This document shows, piece by piece, positions 33,546-45,684 of a DNA stretch of 64,000 nt. Location: contig JAQFVV010012499.1 in assembly GCA_028023455.1 (NCBI GenBank), positions 2,174,584-2,238,583 on the forward strand, given 5' to 3'. The position numbers and the translations under genes were made by a program. How positions within the stretch are numbered: the stretch's first letter is position 1; every line of letters begins with the position of its first letter. The notes under the pieces were generated by a model. That model had not been told where the DNA came from. It made no database searches and was given only the letters and a program-made list of their open reading frames with translations. The DNA comes from Epiperipatus broadwayi (lineage: Eukaryota; Onychophora; Udeonychophora; Euonychophora; Peripatidae).

Positions 33546-35939
33546 TGACCATTATAATATATATATATATACTATTTCTTTCATAATATATTTATTTTTA
33601 TATGAAAAAAGAATGCTTTTTTTTGCTTAAATTAATTAACAATAAATAAAAATTCCTAGATTTTTTATGTGTGGAATAATGTTTGTATAAAAAAATTGAA
33701 AAAGAAACTTTTCTTAGCTATTATATTTAGAAAGAAATCTTTAAGAGAAAGCTTGCTTGTTTTAAGAAAGCTATAAAATCAACATAGTCAAAGATTTCTG
33801 ATTGTTGCATTCCAGCAAAAAAAAAGTCTATTTAACAGCATTTCAAAAAATAAAGCTGATTAGAACAACAGAGCTATTTTAAAAATTATTAATGCAGTTA
33901 AAGTGGAAAAACCATGCAAAAACTGAAAATTTCATTATAATGGAATGAAAACTATTACTACATTAATTAAACCTGGAAATACCTAGCTTCCTGAAGATGC
34001 CAATTTTAAAAATGTATCACTCTTACATTCACAACCATTGAGAATTTAGAAATAGCTTTACCTGCCATCTTTCAAATGATGTCTGTCAGCCTGTCATATC
34101 ATTGTTCTATCCAGAAAATAAGTCAAGAAATTTACATCACATGGGCCTTAAATTCTAAAAATTGTCTTACAGATCAATTTTTAAAATGAGTTCAAATCTT
34201 TATTTTTAGTAAAGTTTAAAACCAGAATTCTGATGATATAATAAGATTAATTTTTATTTAAAATAAAAGGTCTTTATAAAAAAAAGAATATTTTTATAGC
34301 AAATATTAAAAGAAATATTAATATTCTCTAAACAATTTTAACATTTTGTTTTCTCTTTAAATATGTTTTTAAATTGTTTTTTCTTCTTAATGTATTTTTT
34401 TTACAAATGCTAAAGCATATAGAATTTATAATTAATTTCTTATTCAATTATAAATATTTAATATTTAATATAATTTGTATATATCTGTTAGCAACTGATT
34501 TTTATTTTGTCAATATTTATTTATATTATTAAAGATATAATTGAATAATAACAATTATAAGATAGTTTTATAAAGGATGTAAACATATTGAAGTTAAATT
34601 CAATTCAATTAAATGAGTTTTCTCCAATATAAATAAATACTCACATAAAATATGTATCTATATTTTATTTTTATGGATTGGATTCATCTTTAAGCATCAT
34701 ATAAAATGTGTAAATACTGTAAATAAAATTTTCTATATTATTTTAAGTATAGGGTACTTACATATTAGATCTGCCACCTGTCTTTGTGACAGCGGAATGC
34801 CACATTAAAAAGTTACAACTACCTGTTTTTATTTAGTATCATAACATGTTTAATATTTTGTGTACAAATTTATACTTTTCACATTGTTAAAAATTTAATA
34901 TGGCATTTGGCCATCACAAATGCCTCCCCTCCCTAACTAGAGAATGATATGGCATTCTCCCATTACAAACACTAGCAGTAGGTCTAATACCCAAGCATCA
35001 TGCTGCCTAGTTGTCCATATCTTCCTCTTTACAAATATACATAAACTTAACTAAACACACCCACATCCTGGGACACATTGCTGATTTGGTTTTGAGATAG
35101 TAGTGGGTAAATGAAAGGGTTAACATCTAAAAAGCTAGGGAGACATTTAAATCGGACATATAGATATTTCTTGATTTAGAGATGGCATCCTACTCTGAAG
35201 TATAGCAGATGTGTTTTAAATAAAGAAATGGCATCTATAGTGCAAGGGACAGATTCTCTATGTACTTATACATGTTTGATGAAAATGATGATCAGAAAAT
35301 ATGGCTAGTCTGACCATCACCAGTTGAAATATTAGGTTTAAAGATAATTCATTATTTTTAGTTTAAACCCTCATATGTTCTTATAAAAATTGTATATATC
35401 TAACAAAGGAGTAAATTCCTAGGCCCATTTCATTATATAAATATATATATATATATGTGTGTGTGTGTATGTGTGTGTGTTTATAAAAAATTTAAAGTAG
35501 CAACATAATAAAATATTTTATGAGAGTATATATATATATTACTTCACTTTTACTAATTTCTTATAGTTATCTTCAATTTTCTACATTCTAAAGTTTTTTA
35601 CTTTACAAAACATCCTTTAATGATGTATAATTAATATTTTATAATTATTCTAAATTTTTAATATTATTCCTATTCAAAACTGTTTTTTTTCCTTCTTATG
35701 TATATGCTTTCTTTAATAAATCTTTCTTTATAAGACCTAACATTTAAATAATTACATTCTTTTAAATGCTGCTTCAAACTGGTTTTGAATTTATTTTTTG
35801 TTATTCCTACATATAAAACAATTTTTTATTATCTTTTTTTGCAATTTAAGCAATTTACAATATAAATATTATTCATATTTACTAACTTCTCCCTCTTTTA
35901 ATCATAATCTGAATTAAGATACTAGTTTAATTACAAATA
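33546..35939. other. AT-rich DNA with an old inverted repeat
   Basis: 34763-34800 and 34945-34990 are diverged inverted repeats sharing GGAATGCCA/TGGCATTC. (AT)n-(GT)n at 35440-35480. The patch 34900-35340 is GC-richer but unclassified. Confidence 0.4.
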
Positions 35940-37114
35940 CACCTGGGTCTCTTTTTACGCGGACTTATTTAACATGATTTTGAAGTTACACGATTCATGT
36001 TTCACCAGAAATCGAACTCCGATAATGCACTATTACTTTAAATAATAAATTTTGTGCACTTACGTTATATTGAATGTAATAGCACATTTTTGCTTTCATC
36101 TTAGTAATTTCAATATTTTCAGTGCTTTATAATAGTAAGATTTTATGCAATAATGAAATTAAAATCATGATTTCCACATTTTATATATACACACATTAAA
36201 TTTTCCAAGATTATAATGTAAATTTGTTCAAACATTGTGCATGTTAATTTTGCATTTTAAATCACATTCTGTTTTTGCTTTTTAAAAAAGAACGTAATCA
36301 ATTATTAATCATTTAGTGTCCACAAGTTTATTTTTAAAAGTTGAGTAATAGCAGTGGGCACAATTAAATTTGACAATTAAAAATTAAACTCTGGTTTTTA
36401 ATTGTAATTAACAATTTAAAAATTGCTTATGGTGACTTGAAATTAATGTGATGTAAAACAAAATTTGATTTTTAAACGGAATTGAAAATTAAAAAATTAA
36501 AGACAAAAATAAGAATTTAATTTTTAGTTGTTAGTTTTAATTAAATTTTTCCCAGTAATGGTGAATAAATGTCTTTTTATTATCATAAGTCTAAGTTCAT
36601 AAACAATTAATAAAATCATCATCTCAAAGATTAATTACTAATTACTTTGTCAACAGAAAACCGTTAACACAACATGAGAGTGAACTTGGCACTAGTTATA
36701 TTTCCTCTTGTGAGAATTGATTTTTTACCAGTTTGCAAATGAACATGTTTTTCAGAAAATAGCGATAATAATTAAAACATGTATAAAAAAATGTAAATTA
36801 CAGTACTGTAAATTATGCATAAAAATATATTATTTTGAATAAAATTAAATATTATAGTTAAAAAAAGTTTGTCTTGTATCAATTTTTTTCAAATTTGAAA
36901 TTTTTTATTAGTCATATTTTATTTCCTTATTTTTTTTTTTTTTTTTGCATGAATTTTAAAGTAATTTTACATTGGTGCTTTGCTTTTACATGAATTTTGA
37001 AAAATCACAGACCGCATCCCCCTTTTTCAATGTAAGTTACATCTATTTTTGCACGATTTCGTTTACGCGTGTTTTCTGAGGAACCTATCTATCGTGTAAA
37101 ATGAGACCCAGGTG
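35940..37114. mobile_element. TA-flanked TIR element (Tc1/mariner or pogo type)
   Basis: Ends are inverted: CACCTGGGTCTC at 35940 and GAGACCCAGGTG at 37103-37114, with similarity continuing through about 22 bp (TTTTACGCG versus TTTTACACG). Both sides carry TA (35938-39, 37115-16), the target duplication of Tc1/mariner-related transposons. The 1.18-kb interior is AT-rich with no transposase ORF, so it is non-autonomous. Confidence 0.7.
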
Positions 37115-38317
37115 TATATTATTATACTTCCTATTTATGTCCAAAAATATTTTATTTATGTTATAAATAAATGAATGGTATTTATATTGTAAATTGTTTG
37201 CAAGAGAGATAATAAAATAGTTTTGTAGAAACTACAAAAAAAAAAAAAAATTAAAAACCAAATTAAAAGAGCATTTACTTTTCAAAATGTTAAATTACAT
37301 CTACCTAGGAAAATATATCTACAGCTTTTCTTTCATCTGTCTCAGTAATTATTGCAATCATGTGTGTAATTCCTATATATTAATTTAAAATACTTGAATT
37401 CTGACAAAGACAACTGTGTAAAATGTAGGATTGCACAGTTTTAGTGGCATTAGCATATTCTTTACAATAACAATTGCATTCTTTGTAGAATATGAGATCA
37501 GAAGTGAAAACAGAATTATAGAAATTGCAAAAACAAAAAAAAAGAGAATCAAATGTTCATTTTATAGATTATAACATATATAAACATTTTTATTTCTGTT
37601 ATGATGGCATTTATTAAAATATTTAATTTTCAATATAGTATATATAAATTAGCTAAGGAAATATATAATTGTCTTCATAATCAATATTTAACATAATTCA
37701 AGGGAAAAATATGTAGTTTGGCTAGAATGCCATTGCCTGTTACATAAATAAACTCATACACAGTTTGTCATAGTAAAGGAGTGATAGATTCTAGAATTAA
37801 AACTTCCTGGAGTAAAGGTCATTTTATCAACTCCACTGCCCTCACATCACATGTCTTCCTTGGTAAGTAAACATTTGATTGTTATTTGTTGTCTACAGTA
37901 CAGTAAATAAAAGGGTTTTTTTTTCCTTATGATTGGCTCTGCTCATGAAAAATTTCAAAGTTTCAAAAGTTTATAATAAAAAAATAATATCAAATAAATT
38001 ATAGGTTAGAAAAATATTTTCAGTTCTGTAAACAAATAGATGGGTTTTTACTAAATCCGATATACTTTTACAGAAAACATATGATTATGCAAAATCTCTA
38101 TGAAATATGCATAAATTGATAATATGATAGGTTACTAAATGTATTTATTTATAAGTTTAAAATTACTTCAAGCATTTATTTTAATAATTTTATTTTTCAT
38201 ACAATAATTTTTATATTCAGGTAATTTTTAATCTCAATGTAATAGTCATGTCTTTAGATTAATTCCACATGAGTACAGACACATGTATATTGTTACTTTT
38301 ATTAGTATATATATATA
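37115..38317. other. AT-rich DNA, nothing recognised
   Basis: Only a long A-run near 37234-37248 and (TA)n runs. Confidence 0.6.
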
Positions 38318-38509
38318 TGATTTTTGGCATAAAACTGTATGTCATTTTTTATTATATGCCCATATTTTGACGAACTAGCATTTTCCATTGTCAAGATAAA
38401 CTCTTGAAAATGCCCTTTTTCAAAAGTTTACCTTGACAATAGCGGATGCTAGTTCATTGAAATATCGGTATATAATAAAAAATAACACATGGTTTTATTC
38501 AAAAAATCA
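38318..38509. mobile_element. fold-back element, about 88-bp arms
   Basis: Arms 38318-38405 and 38420-38509 are inverted repeats (TGATTTTTGGCATAAAAC versus TGATTTTTTGAATAAAAC in reverse complement; shared AACTAGCAT and TTGTCAAG). The loop is 14 nt. The right arm reads GATGCTAGTTC...GAAATATCGG, a layout reminiscent of PLE tails, but no hammerhead core can be drawn. Confidence 0.8.
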
Positions 38510-38574
38510 TTTATGTACATCATACAATCATTAAAACATTATAAATATATATATAGTTTCATAAAAAAAACTCG

Positions 38575-38660
38575 TATGATATAATGAATAATGCAAATAC
38601 TTGCCCTGATCAAAGTTTGAGATTTGAATCCAACAGAAAAACCAAAAACTTTCCAGATAA
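38575..38660 (+). other. tRNA-like remnant, uncertain
   Basis: CTCGTATGATATAATGAATA (A-box-like) and GAGATTTGAATCC (B-box-like) at suitable spacing directly after the fold-back. May be a SINE head. No folding into a full cloverleaf. Confidence 0.25.
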
Positions 38661-39789
38661 CTGATAATTACTTAGCTTGGTTAATGTTAACTTATAGTTT
38701 ACTGTTTTAGTGCACAATTAGTTGCAGGAAAAAACTCTGGTCAGCAGAATAGATTCAATGTTTTTATATGTTTATATCTACAGCTTAAAGTGTGAATAAA
38801 TATAATTGTGGTGAATATTATATAAACAATACAGTGAAATCCATATGTATTCACTATTTGTGTCTTTACAAAACCCACTGCTGCTAATACATTAAATTGT
38901 CACATTAAAATACATATATCTGAGATTCAAATCACAGAATAAGCTACAATCACACTAATCTCTCTATCAAAAAATAGGTAAAAAGCCTCCTAGCTTTATT
39001 CAGTTTAAAGACTTTCTGTAAAACATTGACTCTGCTGACAAAATTATTCCATTCAACAAAGAGCATAATATAACTTGAATCTTACTTAGAATTATATGTG
39101 TGGATGTCTACATTAATGTAATCTATTGTGTATATATAATTTTAACAAAAAAAAAGTATAATTCATCTTTTCTTATGTATAAAAGATTTGATAATTAGTA
39201 TTTATATGAAACGCATATCCCTTAGTAGATATCTCTACTTACATTTAATTAATTAAAATAAATAATGAAAAGGATTTAATTGTTATTTTTATATAGTAAA
39301 TGTAATGAGATAATCCTCTTACAAAATTGATAAAAAGATTAAAAATTAATTTGAAAGTCAGAATATAAATAAAAACTAAAAAATTGCTAAAAACATTTAC
39401 TTTATAGTAAAATGATAAAGTAATAATGCTATTTTGTAATTATAAAATAAAATATCTTTTGATATTTAATATTTTTAATTTTCTTGTAATTTATGTAATT
39501 TTTTAAAAAATAAAAATTATATATTAATATTTTTTCATATACATGTTTAAATTTGAAGAGGTATTTATAATTTAATCATTTTACCCATTTAATTACAGAC
39601 TTAATATATGTTAAACATGTACATACATTAGTAAAACTATATTTAAAGTATATAAGTATCACATTAAAAAAAAAATTATAGTACATTTAAGCCATTAGAC
39701 AAGTATTACAATAAAATCAAAACAATTAAAATTTAAGATTAAAAAGCAGAAGTGCTATGTTGAACTCACATCTATAGAATCAAAATTAA
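38661..39789. other. AT-rich DNA, nothing recognised
   Basis: No ORF or repeat of note. Confidence 0.6.
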
Positions 39790-41080
39790 AGAGACTATAT
39801 ATATATATTGAACCGGGTTCGAATATGTGGATTCGAATCACCGGCCTCTTAGGCAAAGAAGAACATACTCGGAGAGTATGTATGCCCAAACGATAGCTAT
39901 AAAGTATATAACAAACGTTACATTTCCAGGACATAACTTCTTCTCGACTGTTGAGTTCAACACCAAGTTCAAAGCACTTTTTTTGTTTGTATATAAACAC
40001 GGGCGCCAGCTATCTATTCAAGGATGAATAATTAACGCACTTTAAGCAATAGCCACTAACTCAACACCTAAATTCACGACTAGCTCAGCTGTTTGTAATC
40101 ACTAATAGATTATACATAATTAGTGGTTAAAAGACTTGATAAAGAATTGTAAAAAGAATTTATAAAAAGAATTGTAAAAGAATTGATAAAAAGGAATTGA
40201 TAAAAAGAATTGACCGACAAATAAAGTTTAATTTTAAAGATAATTTATTAACTAACATTTATTTACTAAATTTAAACATTTTATAATTCTAATAAAACAC
40301 ACGCATATTTTAAATTGACATTTCTAAACTAGTTTAAATATTCTTGTGTACTTTCATAACAAAACACTGGTATTTATCTAATTTAACTAATAATATTGAT
40401 ATAAGGATCACGCTCATATTAACTCATGCACACACACATAATAATATTAAAGTATTACATAGCATTTGAAATTTAATCACACACATATCAATAGTTCTTT
40501 TATGTATGATATCGAGTTCATATAATTAGACTCTTGGAGGATTCGCACGAATTAATGAAATGCAATGGCTATTACAGTATAAACGATAATAAGCAAATGT
40601 TTTACCTAGGATTTTGAATGTTGACGTAGAATTTTGTTCTTTGGAGGCTGCTTTCGGTGAGGATATTTCCATTATAAATGCTTACCAGCCGGCTGGGACG
40701 TTTCCTTGCTGAGTTTCCTGATTTTCACGATTATTGCTATTGGAGACAAATAGATACTGATGGAGATTTTCTAAGATGTTAAGCTGACATTATTTCACGG
40801 GCAGATCTGCTGTTTTCTCGGACATCTGGGATGGAGGTGAACGTGCGTCCAAAATATTCTCAGCACTGCATTTTGTTTCTTAACTGAATCAATTAATTTC
40901 CGAACTGCACTCTCTCAATAACTTTGTGAACTGATTGTCTCAACTCAATTAATTTGTGGAATTGAATTACTGTCCGATAAAAAAGGTCTATTTATACCTG
41001 TGCCTTGTTGTCTTTCTGATATTTCCGGCAAAGATCTGTTGTCAAATTCCTTATCAATTAATCCTTTGATAAACGTGTTT
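39790..41080 (-). other. possible solo LTR or promoter island
   Basis: CpG-containing, GC-richer ends enclose an AT-rich middle. On minus a GGTATAAATAGACC box lies at about 40990, and at the far end TGGCGCCCGTG (40012 region) resembles a primer-binding start. Several TTCGAA sites, an 8-bp hairpin ACATACTC/GAGTATGT at about 39867-39885 and a tRNA T-arm-like GATTCGAATC at 39831-39840 occur there. Tandem AAAGAATTG units are at 40138-40212. No gag or pol frame adjoins it and terminal inverted TG/CA ends were not established. Confidence 0.3.
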
Positions 41081-41528
41081 TGGAAGATTGCTTAATTAGT
41101 AATAGCCATGCAGAGATGTTGTTTTATATTTTAATTAATAACCATTGCCATGTTTTTTTAATAATAATCTTCTTTAACTTTATAATAACATTTATTCTAT
41201 TGTTGACAATCGCACATATATACGGTCATATATTAGTTTTAACATTATTTTTCTTTAATTGAAATTGAATGAAAAGAGATTTGCATGTTTTAACTTTTTC
41301 AAATTATATTTTTACGAATACTAATAAAAAACTATTTAATTCTTATCTTTTCGAAAACAAGCTGCAGTAAACTCTCCAACATTTAATTTTATGTTTTTTC
41401 TTTTATGAAAGATTACTTTAATAATAATTTTAGATAAAATTATATGTGCCTATATCAATATAGGTACAATATATATATATATATATATATATGTATTAAC
41501 TTGCATTTTTGTTTATCATATATATATA
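41081..41528. other. AT-rich DNA with (AT)n
   Basis: (AT)n at 41469-41492. A 60-codon hydrophobic frame at 41080-41262 is a chance AT-rich reading. Confidence 0.55.
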
Positions 41529-41671
41529 AAGCATTAAATCTCCCCACATAATAAGAAATCCAGTAGAGCCCTCTGTGAACTAATATATAAATACATTAGA
41601 GTTCGTATTTATATATTAGTTCACAGGGGGCGATACTGAATTTCTTAACCATATGGGGTGATTTAATGCTT
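41529..41671. mobile_element. small fold-back MITE, 66-bp arms
   Basis: Left arm 41529-41594 and right arm 41605-41671 are inverted repeats around a 10-nt loop: AAGCATTAAATC at the left mirrors GATTTAATGCTT at the right. Contains CCCTCTGTGAAC, also seen in the 48.1-48.8 kb cluster (CTCTCTGTGAAT), so the two may be one family. Confidence 0.85.
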
Positions 41672-42494
41672 AATATTTATATATTTATTTCAGTATAGCA
41701 TTATGCACTTGAATTATTATATATATTGAGATGGTTGTGCATCTCATGGAATACAACAACATAGTAGTGTCTGCATGTATATATGCAAAGTTGAAAGAAA
41801 AAGTAGAAGCAGACAGAAACATTTTTTTAGTTATTTATTATATTACACTGGAATAACAGTTAAAGCTTAAAAAGTAATTTTCATACTTAAAATTATTATA
41901 AAACATTTTAAATCAAGCATTTAAAAAGGTCTATTAATATTTTATTAATTTTGATTTTCAAATATAAAACAATTGTATGTTATAATATACTGGTAATTGT
42001 ACACTTCCATTCTGTTTTTAATTATATAATAGATTTTTATTATTAAAATACTTAGATAATATTCTACAATGTTGTTTTTGAAAGAATTAAGGTGAACTGA
42101 AAAGAGTCATTAACTTTTTTCAATCAAGATAAAGAAAACACTTTAATTAATGGTTTTTTTTTTAAATTCCACCCCGAAGTATAAAAAGATTGTAAAAAAG
42201 ATTAGTTTACATACTATTATTATGAAGTTATAATGGAAGGCAAGAAGTACAGCTGCCACTAATGTGACAGTGGTATAGTTTGAATTCACATAAATGCAAG
42301 GGCCAGCCTTTTGTTTCATAGTCTGTATGTGTGTGTATTAGACAGCATGCCTGAAGCCTACTAAATTATAGTGACTGAATGCAACAGGTACAATATTTAT
42401 ACCTTTCCCAAAGATGTCAATAGACCAATCTACTGTTTTAGAATAGGCCAACTGACTGAAAGATTCCAATACTAGCTAGATTAATAAAAAAGGG
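41672..42494. other. AT-rich DNA, unclassified patch
   Basis: 42240-42480 is GC-richer with a weak B-box-like GTTTGAATTC, unassigned. Confidence 0.4.
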
Positions 42495-42640
42495 ACTTAT
42501 CTGAAAGGTTAATTGCTCTATGTAAAAGAGTTTTGGCTACAGAAACTATCTGAGTTGGGTGATGATAAGAATGGAAATGTAAATATATGTCCGTGTGTGT
42601 ATTCTTTCTTTGAAATTGAAAAAAATAAAATATTTGGTAT
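42495..42640 (-). pseudogene. PLE reverse transcriptase scrap
   Basis: Matches 880-1020 of copy A almost base for base (the region encoding YRKDTHTDRY...HHHPTQIVSVAKTLLNRA), with several substitutions. A fragment only; both ends abrupt. Confidence 0.85.
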
Positions 42641-43282
42641 CATGCTATAGTTTATACATATACACTTTTATCAATATGCAAAGAAACACAAATGTATAAC
42701 TATTGCTAGTTATATAAAAATTGTCCATGCTGATATTTATTTCATGAAAGATAATATCAAGCACTGATGAAAGAAATTAACTGATGTGTACATCTGTTGA
42801 AAATGAGGTTATGTTAAACACTTAGCTTTAAAGTTAAATAAATAAGTTACCAGTTTTAATAGTAAATAATTGGTGATTATAATAGCCATTTAAAAGAAAA
42901 AAGAGTGAATAATCATTTGTTTTCCCAATGATTGCTTCCCATTAACATTTATAAAAAATTTAAAAGAATTTTCTAGAAACTTTTTTAAAAAAAAAACGAT
43001 GTTTTCAATTAAAAGTAACTTGATAAAAGAAAAAAACCTTTATGAAGGACTGTCAAGAAAGTAATGTATATATTAAAAAAAACAACTTTCACTTAAAATA
43101 TACTAATAACTTCATTTGCAAGAAGATAAGAGTAATACACACATTTGTGAGCATTGTTTTTATGTATATATGTTTTGACATTGAATTAATTATGTCTTGT
43201 GAAAATATAATATGACTTAATATGTTTATTATTTATTAACTAATGAAATATCATTAGGATATAAATATCCATGTGTACACAC
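42641..43282. other. AT-rich DNA, nothing recognised
   Basis: No ORF or repeat. Confidence 0.6.
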
Positions 43283-44280
43283 ATTAGCATCATCATCATC
43301 ATCAACCATTATCAATCCACTGCAGCATGAAGGTCTCTCCAAGTTCAATTCATCTTTTCCTATCTTTAGCTTCTCTTCTCCACATCACCCCTGCACACTT
43401 TCTTATTTCGTCCATCCATCTCACTTGTGGTCTCTTTCTGGGTCTTTTACAATCTCTTCAAATCCAATTTAAAATTTCAATTGTCCATCTGTTATCATCT
43501 CTTCTAACAATATGTCCAGCCCAACTCCACTTCAGTCTTTTAATTTTTTCAATGAGGTCAGTAACACCTGTTTGTACTCTTACCCATATATTGTGTTTTC
43601 AATCCATTCTTGTTACTCCCAACATTCATCTCTCCATACTTCTTTGAGTGGTCTGAAATCTCTGTATTGCTCTTCTATTAAGTGTCCAAATCTCAGATCC
43701 ATAAGTAAGAACTGGCAAAACACATTTATTAAAAACCTTCCTTTTCAAACACATAGGTATATTTCCTTTTAGTATCAAGTTATTTCTACCAAAAGCACTC
43801 CAACCAAGTTTAATTCTATGATTAATTTCATCCATTATATTTCCATCTATATTAATAATCTGACCAAGATATTTGTAACTGTTAACTTCTAATTCATTAT
43901 AATCAATCTTTATTTTCATATTTTGAGAAAATCTATTAAACATTACTTTAGACTTTTTAACATTTATCTTTAGTCCTACTTTCATCTGATAACTCCTGCA
44001 ACATTTCCTGTAGCTCTAAAGCATTATTTGCAAAAACAACTTATCATCTGCAAAATCCATATGACTTAAATAATCTCCATTTACTTTCACTCCTTTAGTT
44101 TCCCATTTTCATCAACAAAATACTTCTTGCAGCACTGCTGTAAAAAGTTTTGGAGATATGGAGTCACCCTGTCTTACACCCTTTTCAATGTTGATTTTCC
44201 TACTATCATTATGTAATCTAATTGTTGCTGTTGCATTTTTATAAATATTCTTCAAAATATGACAATATCCACATATATGT
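43283..44280 (-). pseudogene. RTE-like LINE, 5'-truncated, RT C-terminal half
   Basis: Minus strand. From the 5' side: KNIYKNATATIRLHN, GVRQGDSISPKLFTAVLQ (RT motif B region), then MDFADD (catalytic motif C; a frameshift follows), the open frame 43985-43626 with SYKYLGQIINIDGN and VLPVLTYGSEIWTLNRRA, then KWSWAGHIVRRDDNR and WIELGETFMLQWIDNG, the usual C-terminus. It ends in (TGA)n (43287-43305 on plus as ATC repeats), a common RTE-type tail. It is closely related to the 22.2-kb and 63.1-kb fragments but less decayed. Confidence 0.85.
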
Positions 44281-44444
44281 TAAAATTAATAATTTATGTA
44301 TTATTAAAAATGAATTTTTAATTTTTTATAAGTTCATGACAATTCAAATATGTTCATTTTATATTATAAATCCACATCTGTGTGCTTATATATAATGGGT
44401 TTTATATAAAATTATTGAGATATATGTAAATTACAATGTAATAG

Positions 44445-44450
44445 CATATT
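44445..44450. repeat. 6-bp target-site duplication, left
   Basis: CATATT, with a partner at 45685-45690 exactly outside the TIRs. Confidence 0.6.
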
Positions 44451-44782
44451 TGATACTAGAATCAATGATGGTACCATTCGCTGGATGGCACTGTCACTAG
44501 CACCAAACAGTAAAATATACCATTTATGAGGCAAGGTTGTAATCACCTGTACATTTTGCTGATTTCTCACATTTCATACTCTTGGCAAAGCACCCTGTTG
44601 TAAAATTCTCATATTGATCAGTATTGAACCTGCACTATCGAATAATTTGATGGTGTGGAGATTTGAAGTGAATGTAACATTTGAAATGTTATTTTAAAAA
44701 TGATTGTATTACATTAAAATGATGTAGTATTATATCCCCAAAATTGTCAAACTTGTGCAGTCTTGATGAAGTGAATTTGGAA

Positions 44783-44795
44783 GAGTATAAAATTA
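44783..44795 (+). promoter_or_regulatory. TATA box upstream of the small ORF
   Basis: GAGTATAAAATTA, the only such box between the left TIR and the ORF. Confidence 0.3.
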
Positions 44796-44867
44796 GGGTA
44801 AGTTTGGTCGTAAATACAAATTAATCTGTAGTCACATTATTCACGCAATATTGGTGAGAATAATAAA

Positions 44868-45029
44868 ATGGCAGAATCAGCTAGGCAACTGCTGTGGATA
44901 GAACAGGATGCAGTTGACTTTCTGCAAAGTAAAAATGCACCACAAAAACTACCAGTTACTTTTTGTGTGTTTAATAATAATAAAAAAATTTCCAATCAAT
45001 GTGTCTCCTTGTTATATTATTTATGTTAA
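44868..45029 (+). CDS. 53-aa ORF inside the TIR element
   Basis: ATG at 44868 in good context (AAAATGG), frame open for 53 codons: begins MAESARQLLWIEQDAVDFLQ and ends SLLYYLC-stop. It lies about 80 bp downstream of a GAGTATAAAATT box (44783-44794) and a GGGTAAGT donor-like site. The first 30 codons are compositionally protein-like and GC-richer than the flanks. It may be the surviving N-terminus of a transposase-related protein; I recognise no domain. Confidence 0.35.
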   Translation: MAESARQLLWIEQDAVDFLQSKNAPQKLPVTFCVFNNNKKISNQCVSLLYYLC

Positions 45030-45084
45030 GTGACCAAAAAAAAAAAAAAAGAAAGTTGTCTTAAAATAAGATGGTGTTAAATTA

Positions 45085-45600
45085 TCAGTTAGTTTTGAAA
45101 AACAATACTGTAAGAAAAAAGATGTTTTATACTATTTACTTATTCAAAAAGTTATGAAAAGTTAGTTGTTTAATAAGTTCAGTTAGTTACTAAAAGATCT
45201 AATAAAAAAAGATGTTTTTTTTTACTTTTTACCTTTTAAAAAAAGGTCAGTTATTTCTTAAAAAAAAAAGTTATTTATATGAAAAAAATATATGTTTATT
45301 TAGTTATTAAAAAAGGTCAGTTAATTCTTAAAATGTCTAATAAAAAGTTCTCTTTTACTATTTACTTTTTTAAAAAAGGTCAGTTATTTCTTTAAAAAAA
45401 TATGTTTATTAAAAAAAAGGTGTTTATTTAGTTATTAAAAGGGGTCAGTTAGTTCTTAAAATGTCTAATAAAAAAAAACATTTTACTATTTACTTTTTTT
45501 AAAAAAAGGTCAGTTATTTCTTTAAAAAAATATATTGTTTATAAAAGAAAAGACTTTATTTAGTTAGTTATTAAAAACGTCAGTTAGTTCTTAAAAGATC
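45085..45600. repeat. minisatellite inside the TIR element
   Basis: Five unit starts TCAGTTARTT at 45085, 45179, 45317, 45445 and 45580; the later spacings are about 128-138 bp. Each unit contains CTAATAAAAA, TTTACTATTTACTT and a second GGTCAGTTATTTCTT. Confidence 0.8.
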
Positions 45601-45684
45601 ATAGCCAGGTAACATTATATTTTACTGTTTTTGAGTACCAATAGTGCCATCCAGCGAATGCTACCATTGTTGATATTAGTACCA

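Larger units (their letters stand above)
44451..45684. mobile_element. TIR element of 1.23 kb, non-autonomous
   Basis: Terminal inverted repeats: left TGATACTAGAATC...ATTCGCTGGATGGCAC, right (reverse complement) TGGTACTAATATC...ATTCGCTGGATGGCAC, similarity running about 65 bp through CAGTAAAATATA. CATATT flanks both sides. The left half has a TATA box and a short ORF; the right half is a minisatellite. No transposase is visible. The superfamily is not assigned: a 6-bp duplication fits few known groups. Confidence 0.75.

Noticed and set aside
35300-35360. CTGACCATCACCAGTTGAAA considered as a hammerhead
   Set aside because: The core box is CTGACCA, and no NUH cleavage triplet with a pairing stem I follows.
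39827-40027. 66-codon frame starting MDSNHRP
   Set aside because: This N-terminus is a familiar artefact of reading through a tRNA T-arm-like sequence; no protein evidence.
43327-43772. Plus-strand frames of 106 and 86 codons
   Set aside because: Antisense of the RTE-like reverse transcriptase on minus.
45085-45600. Regular repeats considered as a CRISPR array
   Set aside because: Repeats are long, diverged and low-complexity in a eukaryotic TIR element; no short identical repeat with unique spacers.
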